The translations under genes and the position numbers were made by a program. From JAJYVT01 sp035534455 (GTDB taxonomy: Bacteria; Actinomycetota; Acidimicrobiia; Acidimicrobiales; RAAP-2), in the NCBI GenBank assembly GCA_035534455.1, contig DATLRV010000031.1, positions 1 through 21,880 on the forward strand: a stretch of DNA of 21,880 bases, in the 5' to 3' direction. The notes under the pieces were generated by a model. That model was not told the origin of the DNA, made no database searches, and saw nothing but the letters and a program-made list of their open reading frames with translations. Shown in pieces: positions 21,109-21,880 of this stretch (position 1 is the stretch's first letter; every line of letters begins with the position of its first letter).

Positions 21109-21880
21109 TCAGGCTTGTGGGTTGTCTGTCGCCGACGGGTGTGTCGCCGACGGGTGTGTGGTCGCCGACGGGTGTGTGGTCCGCGTCGGGTGTGTGGTCC
21201 GCGTCGGGTGTGTGGTCGCCGAGGGGTGTGTTGTCCGCGTCGGGTGTGTGGTCGCCGAGGGGTGTGTTGAGGCCGGAATCGTGGGCGTTGCCCCTGTTGT
21301 CTTCGCGACCACTGTCTTGCACTTCGAGGCGGTCCCCGCCGGTGTCGACGTTCCGAGTACCGTCGCCAGCGTCTTGAACGCAGTCGATGTCAATGCGCGT
21401 GAGTTGGCTCCCGCTCCTGTGCGGTAGATCGCCAGGAAGGCCGTGCACAGCCCGAACGTGGCATTGCCTCTTGTCATGCCCGTCGTCGGACCGACCGGGA
21501 CGGTTGTCACGGCATTCGCAGTGCCCCCGAGACCACTTTCCAGACTCCCAGAACCTGTGCCGATCGCGGTGCTTGTGCCGTTCGTGGACGGCGACGAGCT
21601 CGAGAAGTGTGCAGTGTGGGGGTGGGGCCTGGACCGCTGCGAGGTCAGGTTCACGCCTACAGCGGCAGCTGCGGTGGCGAAGCCGACCGCACCGACGATC
21701 GACGCAGCGGCGATCTTGAACGGCATGAGCTTCTTGCGCATGGGGATCTCCTTCAGCGGGGACGGGCCGGCCGACACCATGGCGGCCGCGGCCGAGACGA
21801 CCTTCGCCTCCCGGCTGAGCTCCTCGCCGACGGCGGAAGCGCGAGCAGCTTGCACCAGCCCCGCCACGCCCGCATAGCCG
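21109..21880 (-). CDS. Membrane-anchored extracytoplasmic protein with Thr-His-Pro repeats (5' end outside the window)
   Basis: The frame is open from the right edge to the TGA at 21109. It encodes a hydrophilic lead (AARASAVGEELSREAKVV), a basic-hydrophobic segment (MRKKLMPFKIAAASIVGAVGFATAAAA), a Ser/Thr/Gly-rich stretch, a small domain with two cysteines (FGLCTAFLAIYR ... STAFKTLATVLG ... SKCKTVV) and a tail of eight Thr-His-Pro units. The lead plus one membrane helix plus the LCxAF...AFxxLA...C domain resembles actinobacterial membrane proteins often found beside sigma factors; that match is from memory. Codons upstream of ATG 21741 have GC-rich third positions, so I think the gene starts beyond the window. 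However, AAGGAG at 21748-21753, six bases before ATG 21741, would give a 210-residue protein with a neat signal peptide. The choice is open. Confidence 0.7.
   Translation of the reverse strand, partial: GYAGVAGLVQAARASAVGEELSREAKVVSAAAAMVSAGPSPLKEIPMRKKLMPFKIAAASIVGAVGFATAAAAVGVNLTSQRSRPHPHTAHFSSSSPSTNGTSTAIGTGSGSLESGLGGTANAVTTVPVGPTTGMTRGNATFGLCTAFLAIYRTGAGANSRALTSTAFKTLATVLGTSTPAGTASKCKTVVAKTTGATPTIPASTHPSATTHPTRTTHPSATTHPTRTTHPTRTTHPSATTHPSATHPSATDNPQA
21128..21268. repeat. 18-bp tandem repeat array, eight units
   Basis: Seven 18-base units and one 15-base unit lie head to tail with no spacers. On the + strand they are variants of GTCGCCGACGGGTGTGTG and GTCCGCGTCGGGTGTGTG, with two GTCGCCGAGGGGTGTGTT copies. 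On the minus strand they encode TTHPSA or TTHPTR hexapeptides. The order of variants suggests repeated duplication of one- and two-unit blocks. Confidence 0.95.
21748..21753 (-). promoter_or_regulatory. Ribosome-site-like AAGGAG before an internal ATG of the repeat protein
   Basis: AAGGAG on the minus strand lies six bases before ATG 21741. It either marks the true start of a secreted protein or is coding sequence (Lys-Glu) of a longer membrane protein. It may also allow two forms from one gene. Confidence 0.4.

Noticed and set aside
21128..21268. CRISPR array
   Set aside because: The units are contiguous with no unique spacers, are only 18 bases long and encode a regular peptide repeat; no cas gene is present.

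Overview
This is a GC-rich bacterial window (GC-dominated third codon positions, GTG starts, many four-base ATGA/GTGA gene overlaps, convergent genes separated by GC hairpins without T tracts). The gene content suggests a high-GC actinobacterium, possibly of the Acidimicrobiia type. No rRNA or other taxonomic marker is present, so that placement is inference. The layout is dense: there is no gene-free stretch longer than about 140 bases, and I saw no tRNA, rRNA, CRISPR array or insertion sequence.

Region 1 (1-964, + strand): the tail of an unrecognised gene, overlapped by an unrecognised 159-residue protein. Region 2 (about 1026-10095, + strand): an eight-gene run that looks like one transcription unit. 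It encodes a GntR/FCD regulator, a class V PLP enzyme of the cysteine-desulfurase type, a BAAT-type acyl-CoA thioesterase with a serine nucleophile, an acyl-CoA synthetase, a quinone-oxidoreductase-like dehydrogenase, a hotdog thioesterase, a glyoxalase-like (VOC) protein and a secreted family 5 solute-binding protein. The logical reading is regulated uptake and CoA-dependent processing of a carboxylic acid, perhaps sulfur- or nitrogen-containing. The substrate cannot be read from the sequence, and I do not recognise this gene combination as a described pathway. A 15-bp perfect hairpin closes the unit.

Region 3 (10109-13422, - strand): a DUF2510/DUF4389 membrane protein, an F420/FMN split-barrel oxidoreductase and a YihY/BrkB membrane protein. 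Region 4 (13552-19141, + strand): glycerol kinase and glycerol-3-phosphate dehydrogenase, which together turn glycerol into dihydroxyacetone phosphate, followed by a large alpha/beta hydrolase fused to a multi-helix membrane domain. The glycerol kinase carries a five-copy GGGCCG hexanucleotide repeat that encodes a Gly-Pro run.

Region 5 (19210-21880, - strand): a DEAD-box RNA helicase with a probable leader of about 105 bases, a truncated VOC-domain gene, and a membrane-anchored protein (cut by the window edge) that ends in eight Thr-His-Pro units encoded by an 18-bp tandem repeat. The points most worth following are the eight-gene CoA/PLP operon, the two in-frame tandem repeats, the hydrolase-membrane fusion and the ACA-rich codon use of the binding-protein gene.
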